NCBI GenBank assembly: GCA_041391665.1
Contig: JAWKNO010000003.1
Span: 558,001 to 622,000 of the forward strand
DNA from: Bacteroidia bacterium
GTDB lineage: Bacteria; Bacteroidota; Bacteroidia; J057
Reading direction: 5' to 3'
DNA length: 64,000 nucleotides
Under the pieces are notes generated by a model that was not told the origin of the DNA, did not search any database, and worked only from the letters and a program-made list of their open reading frames with translations. Below are positions 52,509 to 61,400 of the stretch, piece by piece (positions within the stretch are counted from its first letter, which is position 1; the number at the start of each line of letters is the position of its first letter). The position numbers and the translations under genes were made by a program.

Positions 52509-54050
52509 TTATACCCCGCGAAAAAGTGCCCATTCTTTGATCCTGTGATCCTGACCCATTTTGTAGATCATGCCCAGTTTGTCGTGAATCAGGAAATAAT
52601 CTCCTTCGACTGTAGGCAGGGATTTTCGCAATTGTGCGCGGTCTGCGTCGGGTATGGTGCTCCCGATGGGGTATATAAACGCCTCATACTTAGCAGAAAG
52701 TGAGGCAATATCTTTGGTTACGCGCTGGAGATAAAACTTATGCCCGTTGAGTTTATCGTTGTACAGAAGCATAGTAGTCCCGCCAAACTGTTTTCCGGCT
52801 ACCGTAATATCTTGTGCAAAGGATACTTTTTCGTACCAGGTATATTTAATTTTCTCGATCTGCTCAAATGCCGAAGCTGGCGCAACCGGTGGCATTTCTA
52901 TCGAACGGGAAGGGCAGTTTTGAGGGGAGTTGATAATCGTCGCAAGGAGATTCGCGGCGTTCACCATATTTTTTGTTTCCTTTTTTTCTACATCAGTGCC
53001 TGTGCCGGTATTTGCACGTTTCACAAAACTGATATCCTCTTTTGCTTTGGCAATATATTCGTCTTTTTTCGAAGCCTGATCCACGGCACTGATCAGATGG
53101 AAAGCTGCGGCCCGGTTGATATGTGCCGGCAGGTATCCCGGATTGAGTTTTACGACCTCATTGAGCGTTCCCAGACTTTTTTGAAGGAAAAAAAGCGGGG
53201 TATTATTTCGGCCTTTAAGTGCCTGCTCCAGCCGCGTATCCGTGTCCAGCGCAAACGGGTACGGGCAATGGCGATAAGGTTCAGGCACCTTGGGCAAGGC
53301 CATCATAATATAGCTTAATCCCAGGTTGTTGTAAAACTCTGCGCTCTTAAAATCGTCGATCAGATACTGATACAGGATGGTATCTTTTTCGAATTGCTGA
53401 AGAACCGTGAGGTAGCTGGCCAACTCAAAAATATGAACCGTTTTCATCAGCTCTTCCTGCGACCTTTGGGCGATGGCCAGCCGCTCTTTTTTGGAGTCGT
53501 ATTGCGGATCTTCTTCTTTGAGATTAAAAGAATCGTAAATGGATTCGATAAATTGGGGCAGAATATCATCGACTTTATAGCCCGACATATAACAAAGGAT
53601 TGCGCCCCATATGTCTGCTTTGGTTTCCATCCGCTTGCGTTTTTCCCGTTCAGACTTTGCCCAGTTTTTCAGCGTTTCGGAAGGGGTATAGAAACCCGGA
53701 GACTCGTAGTCAAACAAATTTTTTTGAAAGGAGTGAACCAACTCGTGGGCGATAAGAAAGGCGAGGGCATCGTCTTTATTTCCCGAAAAAGTCATGCAGA
53801 GGTCGTAGGCTTTGGGGTCAATGACAATCGTACGCGTCGCAAAGTCATACTCCGCCGGTTTGCCAAACTGGTTGATCGGGCGAATAGAGATCGAGGGAGG
53901 TTGTTCGCCCCCCTGCTTATCCCAGAGTTTCTGAAGGATCGCTATACATCTATCTCTGGGGACGGGATTTTGAGCAAATATATTTGCCGGCGAAAAGAAC
54001 ACCCATAAGATACCTGTCAGCAAGAAAATTCGCCTTGGGAGATGCCTCAT
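52509..54050 (-). CDS. Exported HELVH metalloprotease with TPR-like region
   Basis: 513 residues, signal peptide 1-27. Zinc site His102-Glu103-Leu-Val-His106 in LIAHELVHSFQ, with the third ligand probably Glu142 in METKADIWGA (M48-like). From about residue 200 the chain is helical, with TPR-like segments (AEFYNNLGLSYIMMALPKVP, LNEVVKLNPGYLPAHINRAA). The last 130 residues are beta-rich. It starts 6 nt after the caspase gene stops, so the two are co-transcribed. Confidence 0.88.
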   Translation of the reverse strand: MRHLPRRIFLLTGILWVFFSPANIFAQNPVPRDRCIAILQKLWDKQGGEQPPSISIRPINQFGKPAEYDFATRTIVIDPKAYDLCMTFSGNKDDALAFLIAHELVHSFQKNLFDYESPGFYTPSETLKNWAKSEREKRKRMETKADIWGAILCYMSGYKVDDILPQFIESIYDSFNLKEEDPQYDSKKERLAIAQRSQEELMKTVHIFELASYLTVLQQFEKDTILYQYLIDDFKSAEFYNNLGLSYIMMALPKVPEPYRHCPYPFALDTDTRLEQALKGRNNTPLFFLQKSLGTLNEVVKLNPGYLPAHINRAAAFHLISAVDQASKKDEYIAKAKEDISFVKRANTGTGTDVEKKETKNMVNAANLLATIINSPQNCPSRSIEMPPVAPASAFEQIEKIKYTWYEKVSFAQDITVAGKQFGGTTMLLYNDKLNGHKFYLQRVTKDIASLSAKYEAFIYPIGSTIPDADRAQLRKSLPTVEGDYFLIHDKLGMIYKMGQDHRIKEWALFRGV

Positions 54051-54056
54051 TCTCCC

Positions 54057-55250
54057 CTATTTTTTAGCTGAAAAATGGAATCCCTGATCGTTTTGAGAAC
54101 CGTATCGGGTAGCTCGTGCATAGATATTTTCTCCTTTACCCGGATTTTTGGGGCGATAGAGTTCTTCTACTTTTCTGCCGACATACCATACTGGTACAGA
54201 GCTACCCCGGTATTCCTTCTCACCCATTTCCATTGATTCGAGCAATACCATCATAAAATCGGAGACCTGAAACTTTTTGCCGCCAAACTTATAGTTGTCG
54301 GTATGCGCTTTGGGATCTTTGATGACGATACCTTTTTCGGGTATTTCCCGGTTGGAGGGAGAGGAACCGATAAAATATTTGAAGGGAACACCTTCCCCCC
54401 TCACGACAAGATCTTTTCCTCCTCTTTCGAGGTAGGAGGAGGCAAAACAGGCATCGATTCCCACCACAATATTATTACAGGTAATCTGATCAACCTGATC
54501 TCTCAGGTCTTCCATTTTATAGTAGGTTTTGATGCTTTCGTCTACATTGCTGGGCACAAGATACCCTCCTCCGTCGGGGCCTTTGTGGCCGTGACCGGTA
54601 TAGAAGATCATCAATTGATCATGGATACCCCAATCGCGTTCGATCAGATCCTGCATGGCCGTGTTCATTTCTTCCCATGTGGGGTCAGCATACAGCCGGA
54701 CTTTAAATCCATATCTTTTTTCCAGCACATACTGAAGGGCGAGTGCATCTTCGAGAGAATATTTAAGATCTACCCAGCCTTGTTTAGCGGCTTTTTTGTA
54801 GTGTTTGCTCACGGCAAAAATCACGGCATAATCTTCCCGGTCGATAGGGATTTCCTGTACGCGGATAATGATTTTCTGCTCAGCTACCTTATTTTTTTTA
54901 CACTTGGCCGAAATGATAAATGCATTTTCAGGGCCTGATAATTTAGCTGTAAAGCCGAAGATATTACCTTCGACCAACTCAGCCTTCAGGGACTGACTCA
55001 TCGGATCTTCAACGGTAATATCCAGGTTTTTTGCTTCACAGCAACTGAGCATAAACCGGATGTTGAGGCTTTTTTTGTTGTCGGTGGTAATTACAATAGC
55101 ATCGGAGCCTTTTTCCGGAGTAATATTATAACTGCCGGAAAGCTGGATTTCGCAATCATCATCACCGGAAGGGGTAGCGAGGGTAATAGAGGGGCAGAAT
55201 GTCAGGTACAAGAGCGTAAGGAAGGCCGTAAAGAACATTTTTTGATACAT
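54057..55250 (-). CDS. Exported caspase-family cysteine protease
   Basis: 397 residues. Signal peptide (about 1-25), then an Ig-like or unknown beta domain (30-135), then a caspase p20-like domain (about 138-300): EDYAVIFAVSKHYKKAA, catalytic His220 in FYTGHGHKG, and catalytic Cys268 in VGIDACFASS. Both residues of the dyad are present. The C-terminal part (PVWYVGRKVEELYRP) is the second subunit-like region. Caspase-like proteins in bacteria cut proteins after Arg/Lys or act in death and defence; being exported is unusual. Confidence 0.92.
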   Translation of the reverse strand: MYQKMFFTAFLTLLYLTFCPSITLATPSGDDDCEIQLSGSYNITPEKGSDAIVITTDNKKSLNIRFMLSCCEAKNLDITVEDPMSQSLKAELVEGNIFGFTAKLSGPENAFIISAKCKKNKVAEQKIIIRVQEIPIDREDYAVIFAVSKHYKKAAKQGWVDLKYSLEDALALQYVLEKRYGFKVRLYADPTWEEMNTAMQDLIERDWGIHDQLMIFYTGHGHKGPDGGGYLVPSNVDESIKTYYKMEDLRDQVDQITCNNIVVGIDACFASSYLERGGKDLVVRGEGVPFKYFIGSSPSNREIPEKGIVIKDPKAHTDNYKFGGKKFQVSDFMMVLLESMEMGEKEYRGSSVPVWYVGRKVEELYRPKNPGKGENIYARATRYGSQNDQGFHFSAKK

Positions 55251-55292
55251 AACTTTTTTGGGGAATTAAATGCACCAAGTAATTTAAAATTT

Positions 55293-56213
55293 CTATTTCA
55301 AATATTCCAAAAATTGCCTGGCTTCGGATAAATAATTTTTCGACAAGAGTGAAGGCAAATGGTTTTGTTTATCCGTTTTCTCTAAAGACGCCAGTTTTTC
55401 AAAATGTTGACGGGCGGCAGCATAGTCTCCGGTGACAAGAAGCAGATTAGCAATATACCAATGACTGGCATTAATTACCGAAGGTTTTGCGGCAATTTGG
55501 TTGATAGTTTGTGAAAAAGCGGCGATAGCGGGTTGATTATTTCCGACAGCCATCAGACTTTTGGCCTGATAGAAGTTGATCAATGCAACACATGAGTCAG
55601 AAAAAGCGGGGTTGGCAAGCAATTCGGTAAACTGCGATGCAGCAACTTCGAAATTGCCTTCTGCATAATTATCAACGAGGGCAGAGGAAATTGAAACCCC
55701 TTCATGAACTTCATTTTTCGGGCGACCGAATCCTTTATCATCACAACTACCCACAAAGACTGTCGCCAGTTGAAGGTCTTCGCCAACGATAAGATTTGCA
55801 GTCGGGTCAAAAGGCAGATTGGATTTTCGCAGCGGCAGCCAGATAAGTAAAGCTGCCACCAGAAGGCCTGCAAGGACGCCAAAAAACCGATAGATAAAAG
55901 GTGTTTTCCGGAATCGGGCGATCAGGTCATTTGCATCTGTCGTACCGGCATTTTTTTCAAGGAACGCATTTTTACCAGCCAAAAGGAGGGCATCAATATT
56001 TTTTTCAGCGTAAAGGACTTTTTCTCTGGCAGCCCCGGGATTTTTGACAACCTCAGCAGAAAGTTCTTCCATTGAAAGACGGTAGAGGTCATCCTCTTCC
56101 ATCAGGGCTTCGATCTGCTCGACATCATCCAGGCTGGCGGTATCGGTCAGATAAGCAATCATCAGGTCAACATGGCGTAGTCGGTCTTTGTCTATCGGTT
56201 CAAACGTATTCAT
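55293..56213 (-). CDS. Membrane-anchored TPR protein, putative anti-sigma factor
   Basis: 306 residues. The N-terminal 100 residues (DKDRLRHVDLMIAYLTDTAS, LDDVEQIEALMEEDDLYRLS) are soluble and helical, then a membrane helix (FFGVLAGLLVAALLIWL, about 108-126), then TPR-like helices (residues 170-306). The start overlaps the sigma gene end by 14 nt. A cytoplasmic N-terminus plus membrane helix plus extracytoplasmic domain is the arrangement of anti-sigma factors. It probably links envelope state to the sigma factor. Confidence 0.75.
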   Translation of the reverse strand: MNTFEPIDKDRLRHVDLMIAYLTDTASLDDVEQIEALMEEDDLYRLSMEELSAEVVKNPGAAREKVLYAEKNIDALLLAGKNAFLEKNAGTTDANDLIARFRKTPFIYRFFGVLAGLLVAALLIWLPLRKSNLPFDPTANLIVGEDLQLATVFVGSCDDKGFGRPKNEVHEGVSISSALVDNYAEGNFEVAASQFTELLANPAFSDSCVALINFYQAKSLMAVGNNQPAIAAFSQTINQIAAKPSVINASHWYIANLLLVTGDYAAARQHFEKLASLEKTDKQNHLPSLLSKNYLSEARQFLEYLK

Positions 56214-56853
56214 TGAGATTCATTCTTAGGTTCTCCTTAGCTCTGTCAAGATATCCATGTACCTGACCTACGGAACAGTTCATCAGAACTGCGATTTCCT
56301 TGTAGGTCATGATTTTATCCTCACTCTGCATGTATCTCAGTTCGATCACCTGACGTTGTGCGTCTGGCAATTTTTTGAGTGCCTCGTGAAGTTTGTTTGT
56401 GTTCATGTTCTCATCCGGTTGCGGATTTTCGGGTTCAGGCAAATGTTCGAATGACAGGGAGATTACAGGCGATTTTCGCTTTTTCTGGTTGATGAGATCA
56501 TTGCGAAGGATACGAGCCAGCCAGGATTTCCAGTTTTTATCGGGGATTTTTCCCTGCAAAAACAAGTGGTGAAGCCTGACATAGAGTCGCTGAATTTCAT
56601 CCTGCGGATTTTCATTCATCGCTGCTATAATTTTCGACAGGTCTTTCCGGTGAGGAGCGAGGAGAGACCAGATGATTTCCCCGCGTTCTTTTTCCGAAGC
56701 TTCCTTATATCGCAACAACAGTTCGAGCGCAACCTGATTTTCTTTACTACTAAAGTATTGTTTAATCAGTTCGCCAATAGAAAATCCCTTGAGACCTTTC
56801 TCAGCCATAAGCGCTAAAGCGCACAGAAGCAAGATAAATACTGTTACATTCAC
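56200..56853 (-). CDS. ECF-type sigma-70 family factor
   Basis: 217 residues from the first ATG; the internal ATG at 56808 (MAEKGLKGFS) is likelier because the first 15 residues are hydrophobic and out of character. Region 2 is around LAPHRKDLSKIIAAM to WLARILRNDLINQKKR, region 4 is LPDAQRQVIELRYMQSEDKI with the helix-turn-helix MTYKEIAVLMNCSVGQVHGY. It should direct transcription of its own operon; a motif shared with the M23 promoter lies upstream. Confidence 0.86.
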   Translation of the reverse strand: MNVTVFILLLCALALMAEKGLKGFSIGELIKQYFSSKENQVALELLLRYKEASEKERGEIIWSLLAPHRKDLSKIIAAMNENPQDEIQRLYVRLHHLFLQGKIPDKNWKSWLARILRNDLINQKKRKSPVISLSFEHLPEPENPQPDENMNTNKLHEALKKLPDAQRQVIELRYMQSEDKIMTYKEIAVLMNCSVGQVHGYLDRAKENLRMNLNEYV

Positions 56854-56954
56854 AGCAAGGCAGTTTGTATAATTCGAGATAGTCTATTAACGGTAAATTT
56901 ACAAAAACTGTATTACGCCGTCATTTTTTTCATTTGGGTCTGTAAAAATCTTTA

Positions 56955-56996
56955 TTATACCCTTAAGACAAAAGATTTAGGGAAGTTGCACGGTGG
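56955..56996 (-). promoter_or_regulatory. Predicted ECF-sigma promoter in front of the sigma gene
   Basis: CACCGTGCAACTT, 16 nt between GCAA and GTC, and TTGTCTTAAGGGTATAA on the minus strand, matching 52454-52495. It leaves a leader of 100-150 nt. Confidence 0.7.
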
Positions 56997-57025
56997 GGGT
57001 GAAAAAAAATTAAATAAAAGGTCAA

Positions 57026-57916
57026 TTATTGCTCATTTACCTCCAACCGATACCCCACGCCACGTACATTGACGATTCTCAGTCCCCGGTCTTCTGCCAG
57101 GATTTTCCGAAGGCGCGATACAAATACATCCAGGCTTCGGTCAACGATGATGCCCTCGTCTTCCCATACATTTTTTTGAATGCGGTCACGCTCCAGCAAT
57201 TCATTGGGGTGCTGAAAAAAATAGTGAAGGAGTTTTGCCTCGCGAAAGGTAAGATCGCGCTCCGTTTCCGCTACAACGACTTTAAGTTTGCTCAGATCAA
57301 ACACAGTGGCGGATAGATGAATACCCGATGCTGTGGCGGGTTCATCTTTTGAAATGGGTGGTGGCTGTTTGTAATTTCTGAAAAAAATCAGGCCAGCGAG
57401 CACAAATATAACAATGATCAATGTCATCAGCAGTCCTTTCCCATTCTCGGCTTTTGGGCCAGGCTGAAAAACCACTTTTATATGGCTACAGCCCCGTATC
57501 AGGTTTCTGCCTACACAGGGGACCGGGGCATCAGGGATTTGGGACATATAAAAATACCCCAAAATCAAGGTATCGGTCACACAGTCAAAAACCTGTACCT
57601 CGTAATCTGCCGTAATATTTCGCAGGTACAAGGATTCCCTCAGGATACCTGGCAGCTGATCATAGTCAAATCCTTCATGGAGCGTAAGCATAAATGTTTG
57701 CACGTCCAACTGTTTTACTGGCGGAATGGTCGTCGTAGAATCTTCCTCTGCCAGCAACAGCAAGTGTCCTGTACGGCGTAAAGCGAGATTTACACTTTCT
57801 GCATTGAGGGATTCTGCCCGGGAATCTGTTTCTCCCCATAGTGTCTCTCCCTCCAAAGATGTCTGGAGCAAAATGAGAAGAAAAAAAAATAAAAGGTGAG
57901 TTTTGGCCATATTCAT
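57026..57916 (-). CDS. ToxR-like membrane regulator with winged-helix domain
   Basis: 296 residues. Signal peptide (about 1-23), periplasmic domain with two Cys residues (VFDCVTDTLI, VPCVGRNLIRGC), a membrane helix (LLMTLIIVIFVLAGLIFF, about 162-180), and a C-terminal OmpR-type winged helix (about 205-296; DLTFREAKLLHYFFQHPNEL, then RSLDVFVSRLRKIL, VNVRGVGYRLEV). The DNA-binding domain after the membrane helix is the reverse of ToxR, but the one-component logic is the same. Directly upstream of the caspase locus on the same strand. Confidence 0.85.
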   Translation of the reverse strand: MNMAKTHLLFFFLLILLQTSLEGETLWGETDSRAESLNAESVNLALRRTGHLLLLAEEDSTTTIPPVKQLDVQTFMLTLHEGFDYDQLPGILRESLYLRNITADYEVQVFDCVTDTLILGYFYMSQIPDAPVPCVGRNLIRGCSHIKVVFQPGPKAENGKGLLMTLIIVIFVLAGLIFFRNYKQPPPISKDEPATASGIHLSATVFDLSKLKVVVAETERDLTFREAKLLHYFFQHPNELLERDRIQKNVWEDEGIIVDRSLDVFVSRLRKILAEDRGLRIVNVRGVGYRLEVNEQ

Positions 57917-58023
57917 AACCTTCTGAGGCTCAATTTACGGAAAAACATGACGGCAGTCATAGCTTTTACACTTCTTTTACACTGTTTTACCCAGGCTTTA
58001 CGGCAAGGTTATCAGAAGGGTCG

Positions 58024-58031
58024 TAGGTTTG
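58024..58031 (+). promoter_or_regulatory. -7 box of the 58062 gene
   Basis: TAGGTTTG fits TAnnTTTG and lies 30 nt before the ATG. The -33 element is not clear. Confidence 0.4.
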
Positions 58032-58061
58032 AAATACATTCTAATCCATAATACACATAAA

Positions 58062-58469
58062 ATGAAATCAAATTATTTTTTTCTTCTGGCTTTGATGTTT
58101 AGCTGTGTTTTATCCGCCCGGGCCCAGTCTGACTTCACCAGTTGTGCAGCAGCTTATTTGGGGCAAACCCGGCTAGTCAACGAATATACGACAAAGGGAT
58201 TTTGCGAAGTAACACAGTCGGCAAAAGGGTTACTTTCGGTATCGCAGATCAGTCTGAACGAGGATGGCGATATTAAAGGTGAAGAAATAGCCTTTATGGT
58301 AGCCATTCGCGACGGAGTGACACAGACTTACTGGATGTATTCCGGAGAATCTTATAAAGAAATCGAGATCAGCAAAATCCTCTCTCGCTGCAAATCAGGC
58401 GATAAAATTGTCCTGATGACCCAAGACCGGGAATGGGCCTTACCCCACGCAGAGATTGCGGTAAAATAG
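58062..58469 (+). CDS. Small secreted protein
   Basis: 135 residues from ATG 58062; an upstream TTG is open but gives no signal. The signal MKSNYFFLLALMFSCVLSAR ends near AQ. The mature part is mixed alpha/beta (FCEVTQSAKGLLSVSQISLN, QTYWMYSGESYKEIEISKIL). No family recognised. It is divergent from the ToxR-like regulator and might be its target. Confidence 0.68.
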   Translation: MKSNYFFLLALMFSCVLSARAQSDFTSCAAAYLGQTRLVNEYTTKGFCEVTQSAKGLLSVSQISLNEDGDIKGEEIAFMVAIRDGVTQTYWMYSGESYKEIEISKILSRCKSGDKIVLMTQDREWALPHAEIAVK

Positions 58470-58482
58470 TGGATTGACTTCT

Positions 58483-61400
58483 TTATTTTTCGCTCATTTC
58501 TTCCACTCCTGCCCAGTTTTTCCGGACTCCTTTTGTGTTTAGCTCTTCACACCTGCGCAAAAAATGAATGGCGGTCTCGTCTTCCGGATGTCGGGTAAGT
58601 ACAGACTTAAAGGCCTCCACGGCGTGCATAAAATCGCCTTTAATATAAGCCTGAATGCCCTGATGAAAATCATTGCGGGTAGCCAGTTTTTGGTCCCTGA
58701 TATCAGGTAACTCACCACTCAGGCATTCATAAATTCCCATAGGCTCTTTTTTGCCTTTTACCTGAACCAATCCCAGATGTCTGCACAATTCTTTTTGTTC
58801 CGGGCTTAAACTTTGGTAGCTGATTTCACTAAAAATAATTTTCGCGTGGTAGTATTTCGTCAGTCCTTCCAGACGGGCTGCAGTGTTGACCGTGTCAGAT
58901 ATAATGGCAGGATTAGATCGATCCATGTCGCCAATAATCCCCATGACAAGTGGGCCGGTGTGAAAGCCCATTCCGACCTGCAAAATCAGAGATCCGTTTT
59001 TCTTAAGTTCCTGATTAAAACGGTCAATTTCCGCCTGCATTTCTATGGAAGCGTTTAGTGCGTCTTTTGAACTGCCCTGAAACAGCGCCATAATTCCATC
59101 GCCAAGATACTGGTTTACGAATCCGTTGTTTCGCTGGATGACAGGCCCCATTCGCTGCGCATACGCCTGCACAAACTGGAAGTTTTCGACAGGGGTCATT
59201 TGTTCTGCGATGGTGGTATAACCTCTGATATCGGAAAAAAAGACGGTCACTTCCCGGTAAATATTATCTCCAAGCTGAACATCTGTGATTGCTTTGCGCC
59301 CCAGGGTCTGGATAAATTCGGAAGGTACAAAGCGATTGGTAGCCAGGTTGATGCGATGCAGATTAAGGTGAGTACCCAGCCTCGCAAGAAATTCATCTTT
59401 GCTGAAGGGTTTGGCAAGATAATCATTGGCGCCAGTGTTAAGCCCCTGAACCAAATCGTTGATTTGATTTTTTGCTGTAACCATGATAACCGGCAATTGA
59501 CTGGGCAGATATTTTTCTCTGATTCGCTGGCAGACTTCATAGCCTGACATTCGAGGCATCATCACATCGAGAAGTACCAGGTCAAAGGGTTTCTTTTCAT
59601 TTTCCAGAATACTCATGGTCTCATTTCCATTCATCGCAGAAAAAACCTGATATAAATTTTCCGGCAAATGGTTTTTGAGTACCTGATGGTTAATAGGTTC
59701 ATCATCTACGATGAGAATTCGGATTAACCCATTTGTTGCCACAATTTCCGAAGTTTTTGCGGGTATTAATTCTGCCGCAGGATGTCTGGGAATAGACAAG
59801 CTGGAATCCACAAGGGGAGTCAGAGACCGGGTAACGGCAAATGTTTCGGGTATTTCTTTTGAAACGGGCAAGGTAAAGAAAAAGGTTGACCCCTCACCTA
59901 TTGTTGACTCCACCCAAATCCGTCCATTGTGTCGCTCAATGAGGTTTCTGGATATACTCAGCCCGAGACCTGTCCCGGCATATGTCCGGCTGATGGAGCC
60001 ATCGGCCTGCACAAAAGCCTCAAAGATCGCTTCTCTTTTATCTTCAGGAATACCGATCCCTGAGTCCGTTACCGATATTTCCATCTGCTCGTTTTCCAAT
60101 TTGGCTCCAACCTTTACAAATCCCTGTTCGGTAAATTTGATTGCATTACCCACCAGGTTGTAAAGCACCTGGGTGATCCGGTCCTCGTCGGCATAGACTG
60201 CCGGAAGGTCAGCGGGGATTTCATTATACAAAGTGATCTTTTTCCCCTGTGTCATGGGCTGGGAAACCTGAAGCACAACTTCCACGAGGGTATGCAGGTC
60301 TGTGGGTCGTTGTCTCAGTTCCAAATCGGCATTGCGAATCCGGGAAAAATCCAGCAAATCATCAACCAGGGAGGCCAGTCGTTTGCCGGAAGATACCACC
60401 ATGCCCAGATTTTTACGGACGTGCGGATCGTCAGATGCATCAAACAGCGACTCTGTTATACCGATAATCCCATTGAGCGGAGTGCGAAGTTCGTGGGAGG
60501 TGTTGGCCAGAAACTGGTCCTTCATGTGGTCAATCTGTATGAGGCGTTCGTTGATGGCCCTTTCCCTGTTCAGCTCTTTCTCGTGCAATTTTTGCTGTCT
60601 CTTTTTCTGAAAGCGAAGCAGGAGAAAAACCATTCCTCCAGCCAAAATAAAATAGCCCAGATATGCCCATAAGGTTCTGTACCAGGGAGGAAAAACCGAA
60701 AAACTGTATATTACAGGCTCGCTGATCTGGTCATAAATATTTTTTGCACGGACTTCAAACTGATATGCACCTTCCCATAAGTTGGTATATTCTTTTACTT
60801 TTTCTTCTGTCCATGAAGACCATGTTTCGTTATTTCCTATCAGTCGGTACTGAAACCAGACATTCTCTGGTGTCTGATAGGTGGTCGCGCTATATTCAAA
60901 CCGGATATTGTTTTTTGAATAGGGCAGATGAAGAGCGGGGTAGCTATCAAAACCGGGCACAATGTTGCCTGCAAAAATCAGAGAGTCCTGGTTGAAGGTT
61001 ACTTTTCGAACCAATGCCTTGAAGGGCGGAACAGCTGTTTTTGTTTCATTCACGGGATAAACATATCGCACAGTTTTGGTAATGGTCAGAATCCAGAATA
61101 CACCGGGTGATTCTTCAATAATTTCTTTTATCGTTTCCCCCCCCGATATCTTATGGGTTGGCAGAAAAATTGATGAATAGCCACCTTCCGTTTTGGGCTG
61201 GAGAATTTCCAACATATTTTCCCCTTCTGCGGACGAATAGCCAATCGCCAGTTTCTCTCCTGGCAATTTTTGAAGAAGGTCAATATTTAGGGTTGTATCA
61301 GCAAATTTTTTACCGAGGGCAAATGAAGGAACAAACCGTTTGGTGTTTGCATCAAATTCACGCAGTCCCTTTTCTGTTGAGAACAGCATCTTATCATGTA

